A DNA stretch of 60,972 nucleotides, from the NCBI GenBank assembly GCA_021791715.1, contig JAJYWB010000034.1, positions 1 through 60,972 of the forward strand. Reading direction: 5' to 3'. Origin of the DNA: Planctomycetota bacterium (lineage in GTDB: Bacteria > Planctomycetota > Planctomycetia > Isosphaerales > Isosphaeraceae). This document shows positions 6,921 through 16,002 of the stretch, piece by piece. How positions within the stretch are numbered: position 1 is the first letter of the stretch; each line of letters starts with the position of its first letter. The translations under genes and the position numbers were made by a program. The notes below the pieces were generated by a model, which searched no databases, was not told where the DNA came from, and saw nothing but the letters and a program-made list of their open reading frames with translations.

Positions 6921-9900
6921 TTATTGAGAGTTCGACGCCCGGGTTTGGTATTCGAGGAGGTAAGCCTCGTAGGCGGGGTCGAGAGGCCGTTCACCTTCGC
7001 GACCGAAGGGATACGACTTCATCCCTTTCCACGGCAAAGGGCCGACGCGATCGTCGGTCGCGCTGAACAAATCGGCGTCTTTGCAATATCCGATCGATCG
7101 CAAGACGTAGCTTCGCTTCCATCCCGCGGGAGGATCGCCGAGTTTACTCGCGTCGAAATCGACGACGATCTCGTCGCCGGGGCTCATCACGCAGAGATGA
7201 TCGTCGTCGTCGGTTAAAAGCGTGGTAACGTCTCCATACCGCGTGTACATGCCGAGCAACCGCGAGAGGGGCGCGGCCTCGATCGAATTGTAATCATAAA
7301 GCGCGGGAGGTTTGCCGTCGGGCGAAACCTCCCGCATGTAGCCTCGAAACGAAAGCCTCGCTCGAGCCGGCGAGAGCGAAGTCGTCTTAAGTTCGATCGA
7401 GGGGTCTAAGGGAGCAATGAAAGCTTGATCCCAGCATAATTTCATATTGGTACGAATTCGCAGGACGCACCGCTCGCCGCCGAGTTTCCCCGAAAGGTCG
7501 ATCGTCGACATGCGCGGAGTTCCCGCGGGAAAACCCGCGTGAGGCTCGATCACCAGCCAGGTTCCGTCGGCGCACAGCCGTTCAATGCGCGGCGGTTCGA
7601 GCTTGATTCCCGCGGTCGCCGCGGCGTAATTCGTTTGCGATCGCGAATATTCGACCCAGCCCGCCAGGCAGAGAGTCAACCGATCGTTCGGTCCGAATCG
7701 GGAAAGGCGATCGCCGAAATCGAGGACGATTCCGTGCTCCTCGCAATAACCGATCAGGCCCGACAACTCGTGGAAATCATCGATATAATTTCGATCATTA
7801 TATCTCAGTTTATCGCTGATATCTTTGCCGTTAAGATCGGTCGCTTTCACAAATTCGACGGGTTTTTTCCAGGCGATGAGTTTTCCCGAGGGGAGATCGG
7901 CGCCGGTCGCGAATCGTTCGTCGGCCGCGAACGACGCGTCGGCGGGTCGATCGACGACGTCGATGATCAGTTGATCAATATACGCGGATTCGTCCATCGG
8001 TTCGGCGACCGCGATTCCGAGCGTACCGTCGCGGGGAACGAGGAGACCGTCGGGAATCGGCAAGGTTTCGTCGCGGTCGGGGCGAGCGATCACTCCGGGG
8101 GCGTCGAGATAGCCGAGCACGCCCGCGCCTAAAAAATCGCCCGCGCAAGCGAATTTTGTTCCGTCCCACGTGAATAAAACGGGACAACTATCTTGTTTGC
8201 GGTTCAATTCGGCGAGCCGAAAAACTTGATCGGCGGGGATCGCGAGTTCGGCCTGAATGATCGAATCGGGCCAGCGGATCCGGAGCGCGTCGACGCGTTC
8301 CGACTTGCCGAGGCCGATCGTGATCGGCGCCGCGGATTGAGCCGGACCCGTGTCGTTAGTCGTATGCTGATATGTCGCTTTTAGATCGCGTCCATCGAAC
8401 GAGAACGATGCGCCGATCGCGTGCGGATTCGACCTCATGCGATCTTTTCCCACCTTCCAACCGCCGCCGAGTTCAAGCCCGAGCCAATGCGCGCCGTCGC
8501 CGCGCGAAGCCGCGACGAGAGGAGGCTCGCCGTCGCGACGAACAAGCATATCGGGAAGTTCATTGCCAACAATATTGCGATATAAGATTCCGACGATTGG
8601 TCCGGGAGGCGTACCCGCGGAATCTGGGCCGAGCGAAAGCGAACCGCGCGCGAGCTTATCCCCCTCGTTGCGCAGCCATTCGACCGTCGTCGACCGGACG
8701 GGATCGGTCAAGGCGGGAAGGCCGACGAGATCGGGCCAGGTATCGAGATCGAGATCGGTCGCGAGGCCGTAACGCCAATCGCCGGCGGGGCTCGGAAACG
8801 GCTTGAATGAAAACGTGACGTTACCCTGAAACATCGTCGTACGGTTGAGCCAGGGCTGAACTTTCCCCTCGAAGCCGATCGTCGCGAGGTCGGGCTTGCC
8901 GTCTTTATCGAGATCGATCACGAGAATTCCGGAAAGAGACGTTTGTAGGTCGATATCTTTAAGCGTTGCGGTATGAAACCGTCCCAGTCGGTCGTTGAGG
9001 ATCGCGAGCGGAGGCGCGCCGTCGGCGACGACGACGAAATCGAGATCGCGATCGCCGTCGAGATCGAGCGCCGCGAAACCCGTGTGGGGCGTCTCGCCGG
9101 CTTCGATCGCGTCGTTATTCGGCCAGCGAGTGAACGCGATCGACAAGCCCTTCGTCGACTTGATATTGAGCGGAGCGGTCGCGGCGGGCGCCCACGTTTC
9201 CTCGGGACCGCTCATTCGCGCCGGCTTGCCGTCGTTCCGCAAAGCAATATTGCGCATCCCCGCCGCGGTTTTCGCGGAAAAAGCGTCTCCCGCTCGCTCC
9301 ATCGATGTATAATTGACGATATAAAGATCGAGATCGCCGTCTTGGTCGATATCGAGCCACCTCGCCGCGACGCAAACGCCTTTGGGAAGTTTGTCGAATC
9401 CCGCAAGTTTGGATACGTCGATAAACCGCTCGCCGTTATCGCGCATCAACCGCGATTCGCCGACCCCCGCGAGAAACAGATCGACGTTGCGATCGGCGTC
9501 GAAATCGGAGGCGGCGATCGCGAGCGACGCGAAATCGTCGGGCAATCCAACTTGAATCGTTACATCTTCAAATGAGTAATCATCGCGATTAAGCAGGAGC
9601 GCGTCGCGCACTCCCTTGGGACCGACGACCGCGGCGGCGAGATAAAGATCGAGCCTTCCGTCGTGATCGTAATCGAACGCCGCCGAGGCGGCGCCGAACC
9701 GCTTCCTCGCGCGTCCCAGCGGCTCGAACTCGCCCGTGAAATCGCTCTCTTTCACCCACCTCGTATCGGCGGGCAATTGAACGCGCAAGGGGGTGATTCC
9801 GGAAAATTGGGGCGTGCGCACGGGTCCCGCGGGCGCCGCTCGGCGCGGCTCGGGATTGATCACGGTCGCGTACTTCCCAGTGTCTCCGTAAGCTTCGCTC

Positions 9901-10814
9901 GGCAATTCTCCAGGCGCCGCGGCGTTGTTCTGGGGATTGAGTTTTCTCCAAAGCGCCCCGTATTCGATCAACTTACGGCGAACCTCGTCTTGCCGCGCGC
10001 TCAGCTCCTTCACCTTCGCCGCGCCGCCGGCTTCTCGCTTCGCTTTCTCGATTTGAGACTGCAGATTCGCGATCGCAAGCCGATTCGCCGACTGCAATTT
10101 ATAGAGAGCGGCGTTCGAATAAGGATCGCATGCGAGCGCTTTTGTATAAATATCAATAAGAATATCGGAATCGCCGGCGCGCGGCAGATCGAGCTTTCCC
10201 TCGGCGTTTTTCACCAACAGAGTGTCGCCGAAAAACATCCACGCGTGAGCGTCGTTCGGATCTTTTTCTTTGACGAGTTCGAATTCGCGGTGCGCCTCTT
10301 CGGTTTTGCCGATCTGTTTGTAAATCAAGCCTTTACAAAAGTGAGCATGAAGGTTGAGCGGATCGCGATCGATCACCTCGTCGAGCAAACGGATCGGCTC
10401 GGAGAATTGATCGGATTCGGGAGCGGGCGTCTCGGAAACCGCGGAAGCCGCCTCGGTTTGTCCCTCTTTCTTCTTTTTTTCGGCGATCGCCGCGCCCGAA
10501 TCGTTTAAGAGCGCGATCGCCATGTTGATCGAGCCCGGAATCCATCCGGGGGCGAGATTGCGCACGATCCTGAACTGTTCGGCCGCTTTCTTGTAGTCGT
10601 ATCGCTCCATATGACCGAGCCCAAGCGCGTGCGCCTCGAGCACTTTGTCGAGCGCGACCGCGGGGATCTCGTCGACGAGTTTGACCTTCGATTTCGAAGA
10701 CGACGAATTGGAACTCTTCCAGCATCCCGAAGGAACGATCGCGGCGAGCGCGATCAAAATGAAGGCGAAGAACCGAATCGCTCGGGGCGTTCGGATCAAT
10801 GAGAAGTTCTTCAC
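6921..10814 (-). CDS. TPR / FG-GAP (VCBS) / ASPIC-UnbV lipoprotein
   Basis: A 1297-aa exported protein. A hydrophobic signal (about 12-30) ends in P-S-G-C, a somewhat non-canonical lipobox. TPR-like helices follow (about 55-330, with ERYDYKKAAEQF and GKTEEAHREF). An FG-GAP/VCBS beta-propeller region comes next, with repeated calcium-type loops such as DYDHDGRLDLYLA, DIDQDGDLDLYIVN, DLDGDRDLDFVVV and DLDKDGKPDL. A UnbV/ASPIC-like segment (NPHAIGASF, RVDALRIRWPD) then leads into an unassigned C-terminal domain of about 420 residues starting at CPVLFTWDG. CRTAC-type proteins of this kind are common in planctomycetes; their role is unproven. The start is GTG, with AAAGAGG placed 7 nt upstream. 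The ATG slightly upstream is out of frame. Confidence 0.85.
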   Translation of the reverse strand: MKNFSLIRTPRAIRFFAFILIALAAIVPSGCWKSSNSSSSKSKVKLVDEIPAVALDKVLEAHALGLGHMERYDYKKAAEQFRIVRNLAPGWIPGSINMAIALLNDSGAAIAEKKKKEGQTEAASAVSETPAPESDQFSEPIRLLDEVIDRDPLNLHAHFCKGLIYKQIGKTEEAHREFELVKEKDPNDAHAWMFFGDTLLVKNAEGKLDLPRAGDSDILIDIYTKALACDPYSNAALYKLQSANRLAIANLQSQIEKAKREAGGAAKVKELSARQDEVRRKLIEYGALWRKLNPQNNAAAPGELPSEAYGDTGKYATVINPEPRRAAPAGPVRTPQFSGITPLRVQLPADTRWVKESDFTGEFEPLGRARKRFGAASAAFDYDHDGRLDLYLAAAVVGPKGVRDALLLNRDDYSFEDVTIQVGLPDDFASLAIAASDFDADRNVDLFLAGVGESRLMRDNGERFIDVSKLAGFDKLPKGVCVAARWLDIDQDGDLDLYIVNYTSMERAGDAFSAKTAAGMRNIALRNDGKPARMSGPEETWAPAATAPLNIKSTKGLSIAFTRWPNNDAIEAGETPHTGFAALDLDGDRDLDFVVVADGAPPLAILNDRLGRFHTATLKDIDLQTSLSGILVIDLDKDGKPDLATIGFEGKVQPWLNRTTMFQGNVTFSFKPFPSPAGDWRYGLATDLDLDTWPDLVGLPALTDPVRSTTVEWLRNEGDKLARGSLSLGPDSAGTPPGPIVGILYRNIVGNELPDMLVRRDGEPPLVAASRGDGAHWLGLELGGGWKVGKDRMRSNPHAIGASFSFDGRDLKATYQHTTNDTGPAQSAAPITIGLGKSERVDALRIRWPDSIIQAELAIPADQVFRLAELNRKQDSCPVLFTWDGTKFACAGDFLGAGVLGYLDAPGVIARPDRDETLPIPDGLLVPRDGTLGIAVAEPMDESAYIDQLIIDVVDRPADASFAADERFATGADLPSGKLIAWKKPVEFVKATDLNGKDISDKLRYNDRNYIDDFHELSGLIGYCEEHGIVLDFGDRLSRFGPNDRLTLCLAGWVEYSRSQTNYAAATAGIKLEPPRIERLCADGTWLVIEPHAGFPAGTPRMSTIDLSGKLGGERCVLRIRTNMKLCWDQAFIAPLDPSIELKTTSLSPARARLSFRGYMREVSPDGKPPALYDYNSIEAAPLSRLLGMYTRYGDVTTLLTDDDDHLCVMSPGDEIVVDFDASKLGDPPAGWKRSYVLRSIGYCKDADLFSATDDRVGPLPWKGMKSYPFGREGERPLDPAYEAYLLEYQTRASNSQ

Positions 10815-11129
10815 GGCATAACCTCTTTAATAATGGATATGAATAACATCCGATTGTTCGATCAGAACCGCGATCGGCGGGAAAACGGATATAAGAAAAC
10901 CTCTCGCGCGCAAGTCGAACGTAATCGTCCCTCGTGGGATCGATCGATCTCATTATAAGACGGCTCGATGCGCGACGATAGCCGAGCCGAAGCGAGAGGC
11001 TCCGGAGATCGATCGTTCGCTCACGATTCGAGCCGAATACGTGATCGAACGGCCTAGCCCGCGTCTTAACGCGTTAGCGACCGTCAGTTTGCGTCGATCC
11101 GGCTAAGCCGACGGGTTATCAAATCGACC

Positions 11130-11158
11130 TTGATTCGGCGCATCCATGCCTTTATGCT
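11130..11158 (+). promoter_or_regulatory. Sigma-70-type promoter for lpxH
   Basis: TTGATT (11130-11135) and TATGCT (11153-11158) are separated by 17 bp, giving an expected start near 11165 and a leader of about 40 nt before the GTG at 11204. Both boxes are close to consensus, and the site faces the only rightward gene here. Confidence 0.65.
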
Positions 11159-11203
11159 AAAGTTAGTCGCCGATTCGGAACGGAGACATTGGAGCGAGCC
11201 CTA

Positions 11204-11923
11204 AGCGTGGCGACGTATTTCGCGAGCGACGTTCATTTAAGAATCGATCGACCCGAACGGTCGCGTCGATTCGCAGACTGGGTTCAAACGCTTAAAGCGT
11301 GCGACTCGTTGATCGTCGTCGGCGACTTATGCGACTTCTGGTTCGCGTCGAGGCAACGAGGCCTCGATTTTCGGTCGTGCGTCGGGCTTTCGGCGGCGCG
11401 CGATTTCGTCGATCGCGGCGGCTCGCTCTCAATAATCGCGGGCAATCACGATCTCTGGCTCGGCCCGTTTTACGAACAAGCGCTCGGCGGCCGATTTCTC
11501 GCCGATTCACTCTCGCTCGTAACCGAAGGGATCAAAATTCACGCGATCCACGGACATTTGCTTGGAGCGCGATCCCCCTGGAAAGGCGTCATGGAGAGCC
11601 GCTGGTTTCTTGATACGTTCCGCCGTGTTCCCGAGCGGCTCGCGGCCGCTCTCGAACAAAAGCTCGACGCTTCAAACGACGTTCATCGAGCTCGATCCGA
11701 TCGGCGTCATCTCGAGGTTTATCGCAGATACGCCGTATCGCTCGCGAACGTCGCCGAGCTTATCGTTCTCGGTCACATTCATCGCCCACAAGACGAAATC
11801 ATCGGCGAGAAAACGAGGATGATCGTATTGGGAGGCTGGATCCTCGGCTCAAGCAGGCTCAAAATCGCCGACGGTCGCGCCGAGTTTCATCACGAATCGC
11901 TCGCGCAAACAAATCATAATTAA
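11204..11923 (+). CDS. lpxH: UDP-2,3-diacylglucosamine diphosphatase-like metallophosphoesterase (LpxH family)
   Basis: This 239-aa calcineurin-like phosphoesterase has the metal-binding series SDVHL (7-11), GDLCDFW (39-45), GNHDLW (79-84), HGHLLG and GHIHRPQ in the LpxH order and spacing. LpxH hydrolyses UDP-2,3-diacylglucosamine to lipid X in lipid A synthesis at the inner membrane. Other planctomycete members of this superfamily are annotated more loosely, so the substrate is inferred. A TTG at 11189 is possible, but MATYFASDVHL from the GTG at 11204 matches the usual N-terminus and has a GGAGCGAG site 6 nt upstream. It converges on the rhomboid gene. Confidence 0.82.
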   Translation, partial: SVATYFASDVHLRIDRPERSRRFADWVQTLKACDSLIVVGDLCDFWFASRQRGLDFRSCVGLSAARDFVDRGGSLSIIAGNHDLWLGPFYEQALGGRFLADSLSLVTEGIKIHAIHGHLLGARSPWKGVMESRWFLDTFRRVPERLAAALEQKLDASNDVHRARSDRRHLEVYRRYAVSLANVAELIVLGHIHRPQDEIIGEKTRMIVLGGWILGSSRLKIADGRAEFHHESLAQTNHN

Positions 11924-11948
11924 ATTACCCTAGTGATATTTAAGAATA

Positions 11949-13466
11949 TCATTTCAATTGATTCAACTGCTTTCGATCGAAATCGGTTTTCTTCGGCGAG
12001 GAACTTGGAACCGACGAGTCGGGCGAGCCGGAATCGCGATCCGATTTCGGCGCTTCAGAGTTTGGCGCCGACGATTTCGACGGAACAGCCGCGGGCGCCT
12101 TCGGATCAGGATTCACGCTGACGACCCCGGAGTTCGGAGACGCCGGCGCACGCGGCGCGTTCTTCAATTGATCCGAAGCGGGCGCCTTCGGATCAGGATT
12201 CACGCTGACGACCCCGGAGTTCGGAGACGCCGGCGCACGCGGCGCGTTCTTGGGTTGATCCGACGCGGGTCCGGGGGGCTCGGCCTTGGGAACGCCCGCC
12301 CACGCGGGAGGATCGGGAAGCGAAATCACGCTCAAAAGATGCTTGCCCACATCAAAATCAATCTTAATATCGCGGGTGTCGCTCTCGAGGATGCGATTGA
12401 TCGCGGCGTCGAACTCGGCGACCTCTTCGTCGATCGGAAGCTTGAAAAGCGCCCGGGAAGCGAGAATCCGCGCGGTTTTGCCGCTTTCGCCCGGATTCGG
12501 ATCGACTTTCTTCAATTCTTTGAGAACTCCGCCCAGCGCGAGCGAGATCCGCGGATCCGCCGAACGCGGCGAAACGGGAGAGAAAATCGAAGGCGTTTCC
12601 TTCGCCGCACGCGCCTCGGCGTCGACGAGCGCGTGATAAACTCCCGCTAGAATCATCCATAGTTGAATTTTCTTTTGAGCGTCGGCGAGCCGCGCACGAA
12701 TCGATTCAAGCTCGCGCTCGGCGGCGATCTCTCGCACCGCGGATCGCGTTTGCAGCGCGGCGCACGCCGCGAGCACGACGATCGAAAGAATTCCCGCGGA
12801 GTAAGCGAGCTTCGACGTCGCGGATTTCCTCAATCCCTTATGTGCGAATCCAATCGCCGCTCCGCATAACGCCCCCGCCGCGTGCGCCGTGTTGTCGATT
12901 CCTGAAAAGATCACGCCCAAAAAGCCGTTCACAAATAAAAGTCCGACCATCTGAGACATCAAGTAATCGCCGATTCGAGTTTTGGACCGCCAACCGACGA
13001 TCGCGCACAGGCCGACGAGTCCGAAAACGACGGTCGATCCCCCCGCCGAATGCGTCGTCCAAACCGCGGGGCCCTTGCCGATCCAGGGTCGAACGAGGTT
13101 CGCGATCGCGTCGCCGAGCCCGCCGATCGCCAGGTAAATCGCCGTGAACCACGCCGAACCGTACCATTCCTCGATCAGTCGACCGAGCTGAAATAACCCA
13201 TACGTGTTAATTAAAACATGTAATAGACCGTAATGGACGAAAGTCGCGGCGAGGGCGCGCCGCAACTCCCCCGCGTAAATCTCAACCGGCGTCGCGTCGC
13301 CGAAAAGATGAGTCGTCGGAACGAGCACGCCGCCGATCGACAACGGATTGCGCCCGAGCGCGAACAGGTCGTATCGCCCCTGATAAACAATCATCCAAAC
13401 ATATATAAAAACCCAGCACGCGCAAAAAAAACACGTCGCGGGGGATTCGCGAACGATCTTGATCAA
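11949..13466 (-). CDS. Rhomboid-family intramembrane serine protease with Pro/Ala-rich repeat tail
   Basis: A 505-aa membrane protease. The N-terminal half has about six to seven hydrophobic segments, with the rhomboid features HSAGGSTVVFGL (catalytic Ser, usually GASG; here GGST) and NTAHAAGALCGAAIGF (catalytic His). A helical cytosolic or periplasmic region of about 150 residues follows. The tail contains two copies of a 29-residue unit (ASDQ-KNAPRAPASPNSG) and a Ser/Pro-rich end. The start is TTG at 13466, overlapping the TGA of the DUF1802 gene (TTGA, 13466-13463), with GGGAGGCG 7 nt upstream. The longer ATG-started frame would run deep into the upstream gene. Third gene of a gpsA-DUF1802-rhomboid operon. 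Confidence 0.85.
   Translation of the reverse strand: MIKIVRESPATCFFCACWVFIYVWMIVYQGRYDLFALGRNPLSIGGVLVPTTHLFGDATPVEIYAGELRRALAATFVHYGLLHVLINTYGLFQLGRLIEEWYGSAWFTAIYLAIGGLGDAIANLVRPWIGKGPAVWTTHSAGGSTVVFGLVGLCAIVGWRSKTRIGDYLMSQMVGLLFVNGFLGVIFSGIDNTAHAAGALCGAAIGFAHKGLRKSATSKLAYSAGILSIVVLAACAALQTRSAVREIAAERELESIRARLADAQKKIQLWMILAGVYHALVDAEARAAKETPSIFSPVSPRSADPRISLALGGVLKELKKVDPNPGESGKTARILASRALFKLPIDEEVAEFDAAINRILESDTRDIKIDFDVGKHLLSVISLPDPPAWAGVPKAEPPGPASDQPKNAPRAPASPNSGVVSVNPDPKAPASDQLKNAPRAPASPNSGVVSVNPDPKAPAAVPSKSSAPNSEAPKSDRDSGSPDSSVPSSSPKKTDFDRKQLNQLK
12091..12264 (-). repeat. 87-bp tandem duplication inside the rhomboid gene
   Basis: Two nearly identical 87-bp units (12091-12177 and 12178-12264) keep the reading frame and encode a 29-aa Pro/Ala/Asn-rich linker unit. 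The units differ by only a few bases, so the duplication is recent. Confidence 0.9.
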
Positions 13467-14080
13467 TTCGACGCCTCCCGATTCGCTTCCATGTTCCAAA
13501 CGAGTTCGATCCGCTCGACTCGCTCGATAAACTCGGCTTCTCCGAGCACCGGATTCAGCCGAACGCGCTCCGACGGCGGAGCGACCTCGACCCACGTCTT
13601 ACAGCCCGCGGCCGCGGGATCGTTCGCGATCGCCCACGCCGGGTCGCTTCGATAAATCCGTACGAGCATACACCACAAACCGGGCTCGCGATAATCAAAT
13701 CGCTTGCGAATCGTCTCCGCAGTCCAAACATGTTCAAAAAACAAATTCTCTATAATCTTTATGTCTTTGATTCGCTTGATCCGCTCGACCCGCGCGAAAA
13801 GCTCGATCGTAACCCCCCGACTCCGGTCGCTCGCGATCGACCCTCCTGATCCCTCGCGCAATCCCTGCTCGGTCTCGTGCACGCGGGTGGGATAAAGCCA
13901 GAACCGATCGTGATCGGGAACGAAAACCCCGCGATCCTCGGCCACTCCCCCCTTGCGGAAAATCAAAACCTGGCGACCCGACCCGAGCGCGGCGCACACC
14001 CCTTCCCATTCCTTGAAAGCAAGGCGGCATTCGTGCGGCAAAAGCTCGACCGCCTCGGACGTAATCTTATTTTGATTCAT
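13463..14080 (-). CDS. DUF1802 family protein
   Basis: A 205-aa soluble protein. The AFKEWEGVCAALGSGRQVLIFRKGG opening, shown here only in part by its key words FKEW and LIFRKGG, together with FWLYPT and a following VHETEQ, is the DUF1802 signature. No biochemical function is known for the family. The ATG at 14080 has AAGGA 6 nt upstream. Its stop overlaps the start of the rhomboid gene and it begins 21 bp after gpsA, so all three genes should share a transcript. Confidence 0.88.
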   Translation of the reverse strand: MNQNKITSEAVELLPHECRLAFKEWEGVCAALGSGRQVLIFRKGGVAEDRGVFVPDHDRFWLYPTRVHETEQGLREGSGGSIASDRSRGVTIELFARVERIKRIKDIKIIENLFFEHVWTAETIRKRFDYREPGLWCMLVRIYRSDPAWAIANDPAAAGCKTWVEVAPPSERVRLNPVLGEAEFIERVERIELVWNMEANREASN

Positions 14081-14101
14081 ATTATTCCTTATTTATCTTT
14101 A

Positions 14102-15097
14102 TCAGCACCATTCAACCTTGGGAAGGCGAACCATCAGGTCGGAGAGCGCGGCGACCGGGGATTTCCCCTCGAACAAAACCGCGTGAAGTTGAGCCGTGAT
14201 CGGCATGTCGATCGCGAGAGAAATCGCTTGCGCGTGAACGCTTTTGGCGGTGGGTACGCCCTCGGCGACGCCCGATGAAGCCGCGAGCGCCTCGTCAAGA
14301 GTCTCGCCCCGGCCGATGCGAACGCCGAGCGCGTGATTGCGACCGTAGCCGCTGTAACACGTCGTCACAACGTCGCCGATGCCGGCGAGCCCCGCGAAGG
14401 TCGTCGAGCGACCTCCCAGAGCGATCGCGAACCGCGCGATCTCGACCAGTCCGCGAGTGATCAGCGCCGCCTTGGCGTTGTCGCCGAGTTCAAGGCCGTC
14501 GCAAACCCCCGACGCGATCCCCACGATGTTCTTGAGCGCTCCCGCGAGTTCGACGCCGATCGGATCGTCATTGATGTAAACACGAAACATACCTTCATTC
14601 AAAAGATCGCGCACCGCGAGATTGAGAGCGTCGTTTTCCCCGGCGACGACGACCGACGCGGGAAGGCCGCGAGCGAGCTCCTCGGCGTGGCTGGGGCCGC
14701 TTAGAACCGCGACGGGTCGATCGCCCCAGATCTCGGTGATGATGCGGCTGGGTCGAGCGAACGTGCCGTTCTCGATCCCCTTGACGACGCTGAGACACGG
14801 TACGCCGCGCGGAACGAGCCGCGAAACCGAGGCGAGCGTCGACCGAAGATAAGCCGACGGGACCGCGACGATCAAAAGCTCGGCGCCGCGGACTGCGCGG
14901 GCGAAATCGGCGGTCGCCTCGATCGCATCGGGAAGCCTAACTCCCGGTAGATGCTTGGCGTTCTCTCGCGACGATTGAATCCTTTCGGCCTGATCGCCTT
15001 CACGACACCAAAGCGCGACCGATTCCGCCTTCTTCGACGCCAACAGAGCCAGCGCCGTCCCCATGCCTCCCGCGCCGAAGATTGCGACACGATTCAT
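14102..15097 (-). CDS. gpsA: Glycerol-3-phosphate dehydrogenase [NAD(P)+]
   Basis: The 331-aa cytosolic enzyme reduces dihydroxyacetone phosphate to sn-glycerol-3-phosphate, the backbone for phospholipids. An N-terminal Rossmann motif (FGAGGMGTALA, 7-17) is followed by VPSAYLR, the KGIE segment (about 109-112), SGPSHAEE and the catalytic-Lys region ELAGALKNIVGIASG. FAGLAGIGDVVTTC and RNHALG complete the GpsA pattern. Length is normal (about 330). The start at 15097 is preceded by GAGATCAA. It is the first gene of the gpsA-DUF1802-rhomboid operon. Confidence 0.96.
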   Translation of the reverse strand: MNRVAIFGAGGMGTALALLASKKAESVALWCREGDQAERIQSSRENAKHLPGVRLPDAIEATADFARAVRGAELLIVAVPSAYLRSTLASVSRLVPRGVPCLSVVKGIENGTFARPSRIITEIWGDRPVAVLSGPSHAEELARGLPASVVVAGENDALNLAVRDLLNEGMFRVYINDDPIGVELAGALKNIVGIASGVCDGLELGDNAKAALITRGLVEIARFAIALGGRSTTFAGLAGIGDVVTTCYSGYGRNHALGVRIGRGETLDEALAASSGVAEGVPTAKSVHAQAISLAIDMPITAQLHAVLFEGKSPVAALSDLMVRLPKVEWC

Positions 15098-15285
15098 TTG
15101 ATCTCGGCCTCGCCGCGATCGATCATCTTGAGTATATTCATAATTTTCCTATTCATAACCTCGGCGGACTTCGAACTCTCGCTGAAAAGCCGCGGCGGCG
15201 CCGCACGTCATCATACAAAAACGCTCGATCGCCGAACAGCGCGGGATCAAAAACGAGCGGAGCGCGATCCGCGATCCGCGATCGG

Positions 15286-15693
15286 TTACTTCGGCGCGAC
15301 GCCGATTTGTCGCTCGTCTTTGGTTCGTTCAAGAACCTCGGCGTAATCCCCGCTCCAAATGAGACGATATTTCTGTTTGAGAATTGTCTGGATTTTAGGA
15401 ATACGCTTATACAACTCAATCTCCCACGCCTTTTCGCCCCGAACGATGTGATCGACCTCGTCGAAACGGCGAAGGTCGCGTTCAAGCTCTTGCCGCATGA
15501 TCCAACCAGGATCGTGTTGCGAGCAAACCGCGGCATCGAACTCGTGAAGGAGCGATCTGAGACATCCCTGGGGAATCAAACGCTCGGCGCGAACGGCGCG
15601 TATCCGCTTTGTCAAAGATCGATGGGGCGATACGATTTTAGAGGTTCCAAGCGTTGTGTGACGAGTGTCGACCGACGAAATCGCCTTCGACAC
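15286..15693 (-). CDS. Hypothetical protein, possibly a fragment
   Basis: A 135-codon leftward frame with sensible codon use and protein-like composition, especially its last 90 residues (LLHEFDAAVCSQHDPGW, LRRFDEVDHIVRGEKAWE, RLIWSGDYAEVLER). I do not recognise the family. The start is GTG at 15693 with no clear ribosome-binding site, and the first 30 residues look less protein-like. It may therefore be the C-terminal remnant of a longer gene or start at an internal TTG. It lies between gpsA and the acyltransferase gene. Confidence 0.45.
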   Translation of the reverse strand: MSKAISSVDTRHTTLGTSKIVSPHRSLTKRIRAVRAERLIPQGCLRSLLHEFDAAVCSQHDPGWIMRQELERDLRRFDEVDHIVRGEKAWEIELYKRIPKIQTILKQKYRLIWSGDYAEVLERTKDERQIGVAPK

Positions 15694-16002
15694 CGAACGG
15701 CGATAAAGTTGAACGTCGTGAGGGGCTCGATCGTGGGGACTCGAGGATTGAATCGTATTAATAATGATATAGAATTATTGTTTATGGTTAAAGCGGCGCC
15801 GAATCGCCGACGAGGGGGACGATTCGCGACCGGGAAGTGCGCTCGATATCGACCGCGGGCGTTCACGCACTCGGCTTTATTATCGAGGCGAACGGTTCTT
15901 GACGACGCGAGTTCGCGGTTCTATGATGATTTAAAGCATAAACTTAGATGGTCTCTTTTTATGGTTCAGGTCGATCCGACGAACAGGCGGAGGATGGTCG
16001 AA
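15694..16002. other. Spacer before the acyltransferase gene
   Basis: The acyltransferase frame is open through this interval but reads as non-protein. The interval holds AT-rich stretches around 15755-15790 and 15930-15965 that could carry the promoter; no clear boxes were found. Confidence 0.4.

Noticed and set aside
15082..16002. N-terminal extension of the acyltransferase (692-aa frame)
   Set aside because: The extension is Arg/Ser-rich, overlaps the start of gpsA and opposite-strand coding, and a GGAGG site points to ATG 16003.
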